DNA of 64,000 bases from the NCBI RefSeq assembly GCF_007362775.1, contig NZ_CP041692.1, positions 4,836,001 through 4,900,000 on the forward strand. The letters run 5' to 3'. Made by a program: the position numbers and the translations under genes. Each line of letters begins with the position of its first letter. Positions within the stretch are counted from its first letter, which is position 1. Below the pieces are notes generated by a model, which saw nothing but the letters and a program-made list of their open reading frames with translations, made no database searches and was not told where the DNA came from. The stretch is from Microlunatus elymi (lineage in GTDB: Bacteria; Actinomycetota; Actinomycetes; Propionibacteriales; Propionibacteriaceae). Positions 41,763 through 51,232 of this stretch are shown here, piece after piece.

Positions 41763-44003
41763 TCAACCGCCGAGCAAGCCGAGAGCCAGGGCGAGCTCCA
41801 CGGCATGACTGCGGGAGGAGACGCCGAGCTTGCGATAGATCGAGCCGACCTCGGTGCTGACGGTGTTGCGGGACAGAAAAAGCCGGTCGCCGATCTCGCG
41901 GATGGTCAGATGCGTCTGCAGGTAGGGCAGCAGCCGCAACTCGGCCGGGCTGAGCGGCGGACGCAACGGCGAGGAGGCCGTGCTGTTGGCGTTCAGCACC
42001 CGGCGAACCACCGCCACTTCGTCCACCAACGCGCCGAGCTCCGGACGCTGCAGCAGGATGTCGTCGATCTCGCGGAGCAGCTGCCGGGCGGTCGGCCGGT
42101 TGTCCAGACTCAGGTAGACCCGTGCCAGTTGCAGTCGTCCGCGGACGGCGAGATACGGCAGCGCGACGGTGCAGACCGGACGCGTACGCATCCCGCGGAC
42201 CAGCTGCCGGCTCGCGGCCTGCCGATCGTTGTCGTGCACCGCCAGCCGGGCCGCGCCGGCGAAACCGAGCAGGCTGGTCGGGTAGTCCTGGGTCCGGTGT
42301 TCCTCGATCACCGCCAGCGCATGCCGTACGTGCTCGCTCGCCTCGGTCCAATCACCGCGATCCATCGCCAGCAAGGCGAGCTCCGAACTCCCCAGCACGT
42401 ACGCGTCGCTGATGCCCGAGCCGTTGGCGGTCGCCTCGGTGAACGATGCCTTCGCCTCTCCGACATCGCCCGTCAACAGGTAGGCCTCCCCGCGCAGGCA
42501 CAGCGCCTGGTCCCGCCAGGGACTCCACGGCGGTTCTTCGGCGACCGCCTGGCGGGCGTCCCGCAGCGCACGTTGCGGCCCGTTTGCGCACATCATGCTT
42601 CGCAACATCGCCCGGGCGGACGCGAACGAGGCCGAGCCGTCGCCCGGGATCGAGTCGTACTCGGCGTCGTCGATGGCCGCCAACCAGCGCTGAGATTCGC
42701 CGACCTGACCGGACAGGGCCGCGATCCAGCCGGCGATCACCGCCAGCGGCGGATGCTCGGTGATGGCGGCGTTGCCGATCGTCTGCAGCCACCGCTGCAG
42801 GGTGGACAACTCGCCGGCAAGGTAGGTCGGCAGCGCCAGTGCGGTGATCAACTCGGCGCACCGCCGGCGTTCGCCCGTGCCGAGCAACTGCTCCAGCGCC
42901 TTGGCCGGCGAGCCGTGCTCCTCGTACCAATCGGCGGCGCGCAGCTGCAACCTGATCATCAGCTCCGGCTCGACCCGGCGCAGTTCGCCGAGCAGGAACT
43001 CGCGGAAGAGGGTGTGGTAGCGATACCATTCGCGTTGCCGGTCCAGCGGGATCAGGAAAACGCTGGACGTTTCCAACTCCTGCAGCAGCTGCTGCGAGCC
43101 GGGTCCACGGATCAGCGCATCACACAACGACGCGTTCAGGTGATCGAGTACGGCGGTTCGGCGCAGGAATCGCTGCACCCGCCGAGGCTGCTGCATCAGC
43201 GACTCGCGATACAGATAATCGGCGACATAGCGGTCGTCGCCGGACACCGACAGGGCCTCGCGCTGCCGGTCCCGAGCGATCAGCGCGGCGAGATAGAGGC
43301 CGACGGGCCAACCCTCGGTCCGCCCGGTCACCGCGATCGCCTGCTCCGCGGAGACCGGCACCCGCGCCTCGGCGAAGATCTGTGCGGCCGCGTTCACGTC
43401 CAGAGCCAGATCCGCGGCGCCGAACTCCAGCAGATCGTCGCCGGCCCGCAGCCGCGCCAGCTGACGCTGCTCGGTCCGACTGGCCAGCACCAACTGCGAT
43501 CCCGGCGGTATCCCGGAGATGATCACGCTCAGCACGTCGCGACAGTGCGGCGCGCGGAGCTCGTGCAGGTCGTCGACGAACAGCACGAACGGATCGGTGC
43601 TCTCTTTGAGCGCCAGCGACAACATCGGCGCTGCTCGGCCCAGTGCCGAGACGCCCCGTCCCCGCATGTCGGCGGCCAGCGTGTCGTTCCCGGGGGTCAC
43701 CCGCGCGTAGGCCGAGGCGAGCAAGGTCAGCAGCACCACCGGATCGTCGTCGAAGCGGTCCAGACTGACCCAGGCCGTCCGCCGCTCCTCGACCAGCGCC
43801 CATTCGGCCAGCATCGTGGTCTTGCCGTAGCCGGCCGGTGCGGTCAGCGCGACCACCCGGCACGTACTTCTCCGTGCCCGGTCGATCAAACCGGCACGAC
43901 TGACCGATCCCGCACGCGGTGGCGGAATCGAGAGCTTGGCTTCCAGAAGATGTCGGTCGAGCCCCCCGACCATCGGCGCGGATTCCTCACGGATCCCGCT
44001 CAC
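41763..44003 (-). CDS. Large MalT-like LuxR family regulator
   Basis: The 746-residue protein has a Walker A motif TAPAGYGKTTMLAEW near residue 54, a Walker B-like FVLFVDDLHELRAPHC, a winged-helix-like region with VAVTGRTEGWPVGLYLAAL, a long TPR-like sensor, and a C-terminal LuxR helix-turn-helix (LPYLQTHLTIREIGDRLFLS, then NTVSTEVGSIYRKLGVSSRS). It is the MalT/LAL type, activated by a ligand together with ATP. It is divergent from narG, about 390 bases apart, so control of the nitrate genes is possible but unproven. The start is GTG 44003, with a -10 box 6 bases upstream. Confidence 0.88.
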   Translation of the reverse strand: MSGIREESAPMVGGLDRHLLEAKLSIPPPRAGSVSRAGLIDRARRSTCRVVALTAPAGYGKTTMLAEWALVEERRTAWVSLDRFDDDPVVLLTLLASAYARVTPGNDTLAADMRGRGVSALGRAAPMLSLALKESTDPFVLFVDDLHELRAPHCRDVLSVIISGIPPGSQLVLASRTEQRQLARLRAGDDLLEFGAADLALDVNAAAQIFAEARVPVSAEQAIAVTGRTEGWPVGLYLAALIARDRQREALSVSGDDRYVADYLYRESLMQQPRRVQRFLRRTAVLDHLNASLCDALIRGPGSQQLLQELETSSVFLIPLDRQREWYRYHTLFREFLLGELRRVEPELMIRLQLRAADWYEEHGSPAKALEQLLGTGERRRCAELITALALPTYLAGELSTLQRWLQTIGNAAITEHPPLAVIAGWIAALSGQVGESQRWLAAIDDAEYDSIPGDGSASFASARAMLRSMMCANGPQRALRDARQAVAEEPPWSPWRDQALCLRGEAYLLTGDVGEAKASFTEATANGSGISDAYVLGSSELALLAMDRGDWTEASEHVRHALAVIEEHRTQDYPTSLLGFAGAARLAVHDNDRQAASRQLVRGMRTRPVCTVALPYLAVRGRLQLARVYLSLDNRPTARQLLREIDDILLQRPELGALVDEVAVVRRVLNANSTASSPLRPPLSPAELRLLPYLQTHLTIREIGDRLFLSRNTVSTEVGSIYRKLGVSSRSHAVELALALGLLGG

Positions 44004-44009
44004 GGCTTG

Positions 44010-44015
44010 ATTTTA
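44010..44015 (-). promoter_or_regulatory. -10 element for leaderless start of MalT-like regulator
   Basis: TAAAAT on the minus strand is followed by 6 bases and GTG 44003. No Shine-Dalgarno sequence is visible. Confidence 0.5.
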
Positions 44016-44385
44016 CGAACCGGTCAGCGACGTTTCCGACAGTTCGGCAAACTAGCGACGTTGGACCTATCGCCGGTCACGGTCCGGAGCACACCGATCA
44101 TCGGTCGGCCGGTTGATCGCCACGCTCGATGATCTTGACGTCCTCGACAACACAATCATCGACCACCTGATCGGCGACAACGGCCGCCGAAGCGCCAGAG
44201 TCCCACGACCTGCAGATTCACCGACAAGATCAACTGGGTGCAGCTCGATCTCGGTGACGACGTCCATGATCACTTCGTCGACCCGGACGAGCGGCTGCGG
44301 ATCACCCTGTCGCTTCAGTAGCCGTCGACACCACCGACTTGATCCGACGGCATCCTTGCCAACGGTGTGGTGATCATGGTTCGGT
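44016..44385. other. Intergenic region upstream of narG, with possible gene remnant
   Basis: This divergent region of about 370 bases should contain the narG promoter. Two pieces of open frame on the plus strand (44113-44223 and about 44224-44322) are separated by a frame change; the second reads TDKINWVQLDLGDDVHDHF. No family was recognised, so this may be a broken gene. Repeated GTGATCATGG-like strings near 44369-44398 precede the narG start. I could not identify a nitrate- or oxygen-responsive operator. Confidence 0.35.
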
Positions 44386-44391
44386 GTGATC

Positions 44392-47300
44392 ATGGCCGCG
44401 GACAAAGTTGCCTCAGGGGTTCAGGGTCCGGCAGCACAAGCACTTCTGGATGCCGGGAGATTCTTCACGCGCTGGGAAGAATCCGATGACGGCCGGGTCG
44501 TTTTCCGCAAGGGCGGCCGGGCCGGGGACGCCTTCTATCGCGATCGCTGGAGCCACGACAAGATCGTCCGCTCCACCCACGGAGTGAATTGCACCGGATC
44601 ATGTTCGTGGAAGGTTTACGTAAAAGACGGGGTGATCACCTGGGAGAGTCAGGCCACCGACTATCCGTCGGTGGGGCCCGATCGGCCGGAGTACGAGCCG
44701 CGCGGCTGCCCGCGCGGCGCGGCCTTCTCCTGGTACACCTACTCCCCCACTCGCGTTCGTTATCCGTACGCCCGGGAGGTGTTGATCGAGGCCTATAGGG
44801 CGGCCAAAAGATCACAGCCGGACCCGGTCGACGCCTGGGCGGCGGTGGTCGGCGATCCGCAGACCCGTCGGCGCTACCAGCAGGCCCGGGGCAAGGGCGG
44901 GCTGATCCGGGTCGGCTGGGACGAGGCGCTGGAGATCGCCGCAGCGGCGCACGTGCACACGATCAAGAAGTACGGCCCGGACCGCTGCGCCGGGTTCTCG
45001 CCGATCCCGGCGATGTCGATGGTCAGCCATTGCGTCGGCACCCGATTCATCCAGTTGATCGGCGGCGCGATGACCTCCTTCTACGACTGGTACGCCGATC
45101 TTCCGGTGGCCAGCCCGCAGGTCTTCGGTGACCAGACCGACGTACCCGAATCCGGCGACTGGTGGGACAGCACCTATCTGATGATGTGGGGTTCCAATGT
45201 GCCGGTCACCCGAACCCCGGACGCCCATTGGATGACCGAGGTCCGCTATCGCGGCACCAAGGTGGTCACCGTCAGCCCGGATTATTCGGACAACACGAAA
45301 TTCGCCGACGAGTGGATGCCTGCCCAGGCCGGTTCCGATGCGGCGCTGGCGATGGCGATGGGACACGTGGTCCTGCGGGAATTCTTCGTCGATCGGCAGA
45401 CCGACTTCTTCAACGACTACGTCGGCCAGTTCACCGACCTGCCGTTCCTGGTCCGGCTGGAGCAGCGCGAGGACGGATCCCTGGTGCCGGGCAAGTTCCT
45501 CACCGAGGCCGACCTCAGCAAGGTCGCCGACGCCTCGGATCTGCCGCCGGAGGACACCTGGAAGACGGTGTTGCTCGACGACGCCAGCGGGCAGCCGGTG
45601 GTGCCGAACGGCTCGATCGGCTTCCGCTACGCCGACTCCGGCGAGGGCCGGTGGAATCTTGATCTTGACGGCATCACCCCCAGGTTGAGCTTGTATGCCG
45701 GCAATGCGGCCGGCAACGCCGAGGTGCTGCTGCCGGCCTTCACCTCCCTGGACGGACAGGGCGAGGTGCTGCGTCGCGGCGTACCGACGACCATGATCGG
45801 TGATCATCGGGTGACCACGGTGTTCGACCTGATGCTGGCGCAGTACGGGGTCGGCCGGGACGGTCTGCCCGGCGACTGGCCGGCCGACTACACCGACACC
45901 GACCAGCCCTACACACCGGCCTGGCAGGCCGAGATCACCGGTGTGCCGGCCGAGCAGTGCATCCGGGTGGCCCGGGAATTCGCCCGCAACGCGGTGGATT
46001 CGCACGGCCGGTCCATGATCATCATGGGGTCTGGGATCTGCCAGTGGTTCCACGGCGACGCCACCTATCGGGCGGTGCTGGCGCTGTTGATGTTGACCGG
46101 TTGCCAGGGCCGCAACGGCGGCGGCTGGGCCCACTACGTCGGCCAGGAGAAGTGCCGGCCGATCACCGGCTGGATCTCGCTGGCCAACGGTTTGGACTGG
46201 TCCCGGCCGCCGCGGACGGTGCCGGGAACCTCGTACTGGTACATGCACACCGGGCAGTGGCGCAACGACGGGTACAGTGCCGACTCGCTGCTCAGCCCGC
46301 TGGCCAGTGATCAACTGAAGAATCGGCACACCGCCGACGCGATCGCCCAGTCCGCTCGGCTGGGCTGGATGCCGTTCTATCCGCAGTTCTCCACCAACCC
46401 GTTGGACGTTGCCGATCAGGCCCAGCAGGCGGTGGCCGAGAAGATGGCCGCCGACGTGCCGAGCTACGTCGCCGACGAGCTACGGTCCGGGCGGTTGCAG
46501 CCGGCCATCTCCGACATCGACGCCGAGCAGAACTGGCCGAGAACCCTTGTGCTGTGGCGATCCAACCTGTTCGGCTCCTCGGCCAAGGGCGACGAGTACT
46601 TCCTGCAGAACCTGCTCGGCACCCAGGCCAGCGTGCTCGGCACCGAGAACCCGAACGCGCCGCACCCCAAGGAGGTCGCCTGGCACGACGAGACCCCGCA
46701 GGGCAAGCTCGATCTGCTGGTCTCGGCCGACTTCCGGATGACCTCGACCACGCTCTACTCCGACATCGTCTTCCCGGCCGCGACCTGGTACGAGAAGCAC
46801 GATCTGTCGTCGACCGACATGCATCCGTTCGTGCACGCCTTCACCCCGGCGATCGATTCGCCCTGGCAGTCGCGGACCGACTTCGAGTTGTTCCACGGGC
46901 TGGCCGAGCGGCTGTCCCAGTTGGCGGTCAAGCATCTGGGCACCCGGCGTGACCTGGTCGCGGTCCCGATGCAACACGACACCCCCGGCGAGACGTCGCA
47001 GCCGCGCGGTCAGGTACGCGACTGGCTGACCGATCCGAGCGTGGAAGCCGTACCCGGCAAGACGATGCCGATCTTCAGTGTGGTGGAACGCGACTACACC
47101 AAGATCGCCGACAAGCTGGCCGCGGTCGGGCCGCTGGCCGACAAGCTCGGGTTCACCCTCAAGGGCATCACCTACGACATGAAAGAAGCGGTGCGCGGGC
47201 TGGCCGGCACCAACGGGGTGATGATGGGCGGCGTCAGCGACGGCCGACCGGCGATCGACACCGACGCCAAACTCGCCGAGGCGATCTTGCGGTTCAGCGG

Positions 47301-48123
47301 CACCACCAACGGATCCCTTGCCGTGCAGGGATTCAAGACTTTGGAGCGCCGGGTCGGCCGACCGATGGCGGACCTGGCGGAGGGTTCGGAGGAACGCCGG
47401 ATCAGCTTCGCCGACACTCAGATCTCGCCGCAGCCGGTGATCACCTCGCCGGAGTGGTCGGGATCGGAGACCGGTGGCCGCCGCTATGCCCCGTTCACCC
47501 AGAACATCGAACGGCTGAAGCCTTTCCACACCCTGACCGGGCGGATGCACTTCTATCTTGATCATGACTGGATGACCGATCTGGGCGAGGCGATGCCGAT
47601 CTACCGGCCGCCGCTGGACATGCAGAAGCTGTTCGGCGAACCCCGACTCGGCCGCAACGGCGCCCAGGTCACCGTGCGTTACCTGACGCCGCATTCGAAG
47701 TGGTCGATCCACTCGGAGTATCAGGACAATCTGCTGATGCTGTCGTTGTCCCGCGGCGGTCCGACGGTGTGGATCAGCACCGGCGACGCGGACGCGATCG
47801 GCGTGGTGGACAACGACTGGGTCGAGTGCGAGAGCGCCAACGGTGTCTACGTGGCCCGGGCGATCGTCAGTCACCGGATCCCGGACGGACTGGTCTTCGT
47901 GCACCACGTCCAGGAACGCACCATCGACGTCCCGAAGTCCGAACGGACCGGACGGCGGGGCGGCATCCACAACTCGGTCACCCGGCTGCTCGTCAAACCG
48001 ACGCACCTGATCGGCGGCTACGGCCAACTGTCGTACACCTTCAACTATCTCGGTCCGACCGGCAACCAACGCGACATCGTTGCGACGATCCGTCGCCGCA
48101 ACCAGGAGGTGCGATACCGATGA
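44392..48123 (+). CDS. narG: Respiratory nitrate reductase alpha subunit NarG
   Basis: The 1243-residue catalytic subunit has the FS0 cluster motif with H63, C67, C71 and C106 (STHGVNCTGSCSWKV, then EPRGCPRGA). The molybdenum-ligand region reads YADLPVASPQVFGDQTDVPE around residue 235. It reduces nitrate to nitrite using electrons from NarH and NarI, on the cytoplasmic side as judged by the absence of a Tat signal. ATG 44392 was chosen over GTG 44386, six bases upstream. The stop overlaps the narH start by ATGA. The length is normal for the family. Confidence 0.96.
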   Translation: MAADKVASGVQGPAAQALLDAGRFFTRWEESDDGRVVFRKGGRAGDAFYRDRWSHDKIVRSTHGVNCTGSCSWKVYVKDGVITWESQATDYPSVGPDRPEYEPRGCPRGAAFSWYTYSPTRVRYPYAREVLIEAYRAAKRSQPDPVDAWAAVVGDPQTRRRYQQARGKGGLIRVGWDEALEIAAAAHVHTIKKYGPDRCAGFSPIPAMSMVSHCVGTRFIQLIGGAMTSFYDWYADLPVASPQVFGDQTDVPESGDWWDSTYLMMWGSNVPVTRTPDAHWMTEVRYRGTKVVTVSPDYSDNTKFADEWMPAQAGSDAALAMAMGHVVLREFFVDRQTDFFNDYVGQFTDLPFLVRLEQREDGSLVPGKFLTEADLSKVADASDLPPEDTWKTVLLDDASGQPVVPNGSIGFRYADSGEGRWNLDLDGITPRLSLYAGNAAGNAEVLLPAFTSLDGQGEVLRRGVPTTMIGDHRVTTVFDLMLAQYGVGRDGLPGDWPADYTDTDQPYTPAWQAEITGVPAEQCIRVAREFARNAVDSHGRSMIIMGSGICQWFHGDATYRAVLALLMLTGCQGRNGGGWAHYVGQEKCRPITGWISLANGLDWSRPPRTVPGTSYWYMHTGQWRNDGYSADSLLSPLASDQLKNRHTADAIAQSARLGWMPFYPQFSTNPLDVADQAQQAVAEKMAADVPSYVADELRSGRLQPAISDIDAEQNWPRTLVLWRSNLFGSSAKGDEYFLQNLLGTQASVLGTENPNAPHPKEVAWHDETPQGKLDLLVSADFRMTSTTLYSDIVFPAATWYEKHDLSSTDMHPFVHAFTPAIDSPWQSRTDFELFHGLAERLSQLAVKHLGTRRDLVAVPMQHDTPGETSQPRGQVRDWLTDPSVEAVPGKTMPIFSVVERDYTKIADKLAAVGPLADKLGFTLKGITYDMKEAVRGLAGTNGVMMGGVSDGRPAIDTDAKLAEAILRFSGTTNGSLAVQGFKTLERRVGRPMADLAEGSEERRISFADTQISPQPVITSPEWSGSETGGRRYAPFTQNIERLKPFHTLTGRMHFYLDHDWMTDLGEAMPIYRPPLDMQKLFGEPRLGRNGAQVTVRYLTPHSKWSIHSEYQDNLLMLSLSRGGPTVWISTGDADAIGVVDNDWVECESANGVYVARAIVSHRIPDGLVFVHHVQERTIDVPKSERTGRRGGIHNSVTRLLVKPTHLIGGYGQLSYTFNYLGPTGNQRDIVATIRRRNQEVRYR

Positions 48124-49850
48124 GGGTGATGGCCCAGATGGGCATGGTGATGAACCTGGACAAGTGCATCGGCTGCCACACTTGTTCGGTCACCTGCAAG
48201 CAGACCTGGACCAACCGGGCCGGCACCGAGTACGTCTGGTTCAACAACGTGGAGACCCGGCCCGGGCAGGGCTATCCGCGCCGGTACGAAGATCAGGAAC
48301 GCTGGCGCGGCGGCTGGAAGCTCAACAAGGCAGGCAAACTGCGGTTGCGCACCGGCAGCCGGCTGCGGCGGCTGGCGACGATCTTCGCCAGCCCGGTGCA
48401 GCCCAACATCAGCGACTACTACGAGCCGTGGACCTACGACTACCAGATGTTGATCGACGCCCCGTTGGGCGACGACTCCCCGGTGGCCCGGCCGAAGTCG
48501 CTGCTGACCGGTGACGACACCAAGATCACCTGGTCGGCGAACTGGGATGATGATCTTGGTGGTTCGGCTCAGCACGGCGACAAGGACGTGTTGGTGCAGA
48601 AGGTCCGGCAGGAGTCGGAGCACAAGATCAAGTTCGAGCTGGAACAAACCTTCATGTTCTATCTCCCGCGAATCTGCGAGCACTGTCTCAATCCCAGCTG
48701 CATGGCCTCCTGCCCGTCCGGCGCGATCTACAAGCGGGAAGAGGACGGCATCGTCCTGGTTGATCAAGAACGCTGCCGCGGCTGGCGGCAGTGCATCACC
48801 GGCTGCCCGTACAAGAAGATCTACTTCAACCACAAGTCCGGCAAGGCGGAGAAGTGCACCCTCTGCTATCCGCGGATCGAGGTCGGCATCCCGACCGTGT
48901 GCGCGGAGACCTGCGTCGGCCGGCTGCGTTATCTCGGCCTGTTCCTGTACGACGCCGACGCGGTCACCGCGGCCGCGTCGGTGCCGGACGAGAAGGATCT
49001 CTACCAAGCGCAGCTCGATCTGATCTTGGACCCGAACGATCCGGAGGTGATCCGCGGAGCCCGGGAGCAACACATCCCGGACGACTGGATGGAGGCCGCC
49101 CGCAAGTCGCCGATCTATCAACTGGCCAAGGTCTACAAGGTCGCGCTGCCGTTGCATCCGGAGTATCGGACGATGCCGATGGTCTGGTACGTGCCGCCGC
49201 TGTCGCCGGTGGTCGATCTGCTGACCTCGCAGGGGCATGACGGTGAGGACGCCGGCAATCTGTTCGGCGCGATCGAGTCGCTGCGGATCCCGGTGGAATA
49301 CCTGGCCGAGCTGTTCACCGCCGGCGACACGAACGTGATCTTGGGCGTGCTGCATCGGCTGGCGGCGATGCGTTCGTATATGCGTGACATCACCCTCGGC
49401 AATCCCGGCAACGCCGACATCCCTGCTGCTGTGGGGATGAACGAGGAGTTGGTGCTGTCGATGTACCGGCTGCTGGCGCTGGCCAAGTACAACGAGCGCT
49501 ACGTGATCCCGCCGGCGCATCTGGAACAGGCCCACGATCTGGAGGAGATCGGCTGCTCGCTGGAGTTCGAGGACGGACCCGGCATGTACGGCTCCGGTCC
49601 GATGGGTGAGGCCAGCGGGCGTCCGGTGCCGGTGGCGGTGGAGACCTTCCAGAGCCTGCGGCAGCGGCAGCAGACCGATGTCGCGGCGAATGAGAACAAG
49701 CTGCAGGGTCGGGTGAATCTGCTCAACTGGGACGGCAACGGACGACCGGAAGGGCTGTTCCCGCGGTCGCCGGCGACGGCTGAACCGGCCGAGACGACGA
49801 CCACTCCCGCATCGACGCAGCGTCCGCCCGATCAAGGCGGCACACCATGA
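48120..49850 (+). CDS. narH: Respiratory nitrate reductase beta subunit NarH
   Basis: The 576-residue electron-transfer subunit has four cysteine groups. The first is C16, C19, C22, C26 (DKCIGCHTCSVTCKQTW). The others are in ICEHCLNPSCMASCPSG, CRGWRQCITGCPYKK (with the Trp typical of the [3Fe-4S] site) and CTLCYPRIEVGIPTVCAETC. It carries electrons from the NarI hemes to NarG. The C-terminal region about 535-576 is low-complexity. The ATG overlaps the narG stop, and the stop overlaps the narJ start. Confidence 0.96.
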   Translation: MRVMAQMGMVMNLDKCIGCHTCSVTCKQTWTNRAGTEYVWFNNVETRPGQGYPRRYEDQERWRGGWKLNKAGKLRLRTGSRLRRLATIFASPVQPNISDYYEPWTYDYQMLIDAPLGDDSPVARPKSLLTGDDTKITWSANWDDDLGGSAQHGDKDVLVQKVRQESEHKIKFELEQTFMFYLPRICEHCLNPSCMASCPSGAIYKREEDGIVLVDQERCRGWRQCITGCPYKKIYFNHKSGKAEKCTLCYPRIEVGIPTVCAETCVGRLRYLGLFLYDADAVTAAASVPDEKDLYQAQLDLILDPNDPEVIRGAREQHIPDDWMEAARKSPIYQLAKVYKVALPLHPEYRTMPMVWYVPPLSPVVDLLTSQGHDGEDAGNLFGAIESLRIPVEYLAELFTAGDTNVILGVLHRLAAMRSYMRDITLGNPGNADIPAAVGMNEELVLSMYRLLALAKYNERYVIPPAHLEQAHDLEEIGCSLEFEDGPGMYGSGPMGEASGRPVPVAVETFQSLRQRQQTDVAANENKLQGRVNLLNWDGNGRPEGLFPRSPATAEPAETTTTPASTQRPPDQGGTP

Positions 49851-50479
49851 TGATCACCAAGATCGGCCGCGCGGTACCGAAGACCAGTCAGGCCGATCGG
49901 CTGATTCGCCAAGCCGCCTCCTGGGCGTTGTCCTACCCGGATGAGGACGTGTCGGCGCGGCTGCCGCAACTGGTCGAGGTGATGGACGAGTTGCCGCCGG
50001 GCGAGGGTCGGGATGCGATGCTGCGTTTCCTGCGGACCTGGATCGACGTGCCGGCCGATCGTCGCCGACGCGACTACATCGAGCTTTTCGATCTTGATCG
50101 CAACTACGCGCTGCATCTGTCGTACTGGACGGACGGCGACACCCGCCGACGCGGGCAGGCGCTGGCCGACATCAAGCAGCTCTACCGGACCAGCGGCTTC
50201 CTGCTCACCGATGATCAGGAACTTCCCGACCATCTGACCATCGTGCTGGAGTTCGCCGCCGTGGTCGACCCGCAGGCGGGCAGCCGTTTGCTGCAGGACT
50301 ACCGGCCGTCGCTGGAACTGATCCGGCTCGCACTGGCCGATCGGGGCAGCCCGTTCGCCGACGTGTTGGTTGCCGTTTGTTCAACCCTGCCAGGGGAATC
50401 GCCCAAGGACCGGGCGGCCGTGCAGGCTCTCGCCGGACCGCCTCCGATCGAGGCCGTGGGATTGGAGGGATATCGATGA
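49847..50479 (+). CDS. narJ: Nitrate reductase molybdenum cofactor assembly chaperone NarJ
   Basis: The 210-residue helical protein has the NarJ/TorD-type core YIELFDLDRNYALHLSYW, followed by RRRGQALADIKQLYRTSG and LPDHLTIVLEFAAVVDPQAG. It inserts the molybdenum cofactor into NarG and keeps it in the cytoplasm until assembly. Its start overlaps narH and its end overlaps narI (both by ATGA), so all four genes are co-translated. Confidence 0.94.
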   Translation: MMITKIGRAVPKTSQADRLIRQAASWALSYPDEDVSARLPQLVEVMDELPPGEGRDAMLRFLRTWIDVPADRRRRDYIELFDLDRNYALHLSYWTDGDTRRRGQALADIKQLYRTSGFLLTDDQELPDHLTIVLEFAAVVDPQAGSRLLQDYRPSLELIRLALADRGSPFADVLVAVCSTLPGESPKDRAAVQALAGPPPIEAVGLEGYR

Positions 50480-51228
50480 GTCTCTTCCTGTGGGGCATTC
50501 TGCCGTACGCGATGATCGTGATCTTGGTCGGCGGCACCATCTGGCGCTATCGCTACGACAAGTTCGGCTGGACCACCCGCTCCTCGCAACTGTACGAGTC
50601 GCGGATCCTGCGTTACGCCTCGCCGCTGTTCCACTTCGGCATCCTGATGGTGATCGTCGGGCACCTCGGCGGGCTGGTGATTCCGCAGTCCTGGACGGAC
50701 GCGGTCGGGTTGAGTGAGCACGGCTATCACCTGATGGCTCTGGTCGTCGGCACCATCGCCGGCGTCTGCACCCTGGTCGGCATCTCGGTCCTGATCTATC
50801 GGCGCCGGACCACCGGCCCGGTGTTCATGGCCACCACCAAGAACGACAAGGCCATGTACGTGGTGCTGGTCGCCGCGATCGTGTTCGGCCTGCTCACCAC
50901 GCTGCTGTTCAGCGGCGTCGGCCCGGCGCAGTCGCACAACTACCGGGAGAGCGTCTCACCGTGGTTCCGGTCGATCTTCATCCTGCAGCCGAACATCGAC
51001 TCGATGGCCGAGGCGCCGACCGCCTTTCACGTGCACACGCTGGTGGGGATGCTGCTGTTCGCGATCTTCCCGTTCACCCGGCTCGTGCACGCCTTCACCG
51101 CGCCGGTGCATTACCTGTTCCGCCCGTACATCGTCTATCGCAGCCGCGACACCAGCCCGTCCGGCAGCCGCTCTCCCCGACCCGGCTGGAGCCCGGTCGG
51201 CACTCGGGACCGTGATCAAGTGAGGTGA
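50476..51228 (+). CDS. narI: Nitrate reductase gamma subunit NarI
   Basis: The 250-residue membrane protein has about five segments and the histidines that bind two b hemes, visible in LFHFGILMVIVGHLGGLVIP and AFHVHTLVGMLLFAIFPFTR with RLVHAFTAPVHY. It oxidises menaquinol and passes the electrons to NarH. The start overlaps the narJ stop by four bases. The last 25 residues are hydrophilic and variable. Confidence 0.95.
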   Translation: MSLFLWGILPYAMIVILVGGTIWRYRYDKFGWTTRSSQLYESRILRYASPLFHFGILMVIVGHLGGLVIPQSWTDAVGLSEHGYHLMALVVGTIAGVCTLVGISVLIYRRRTTGPVFMATTKNDKAMYVVLVAAIVFGLLTTLLFSGVGPAQSHNYRESVSPWFRSIFILQPNIDSMAEAPTAFHVHTLVGMLLFAIFPFTRLVHAFTAPVHYLFRPYIVYRSRDTSPSGSRSPRPGWSPVGTRDRDQVR

Positions 51229-51232
51229 TCCG

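Noticed and set aside
41454-44132. An 892-residue open frame on the plus strand across the membrane protein and the MalT-like regulator
   Set aside because: It is the antisense shadow of two genes with clear motifs, and its composition is repetitive and basic.
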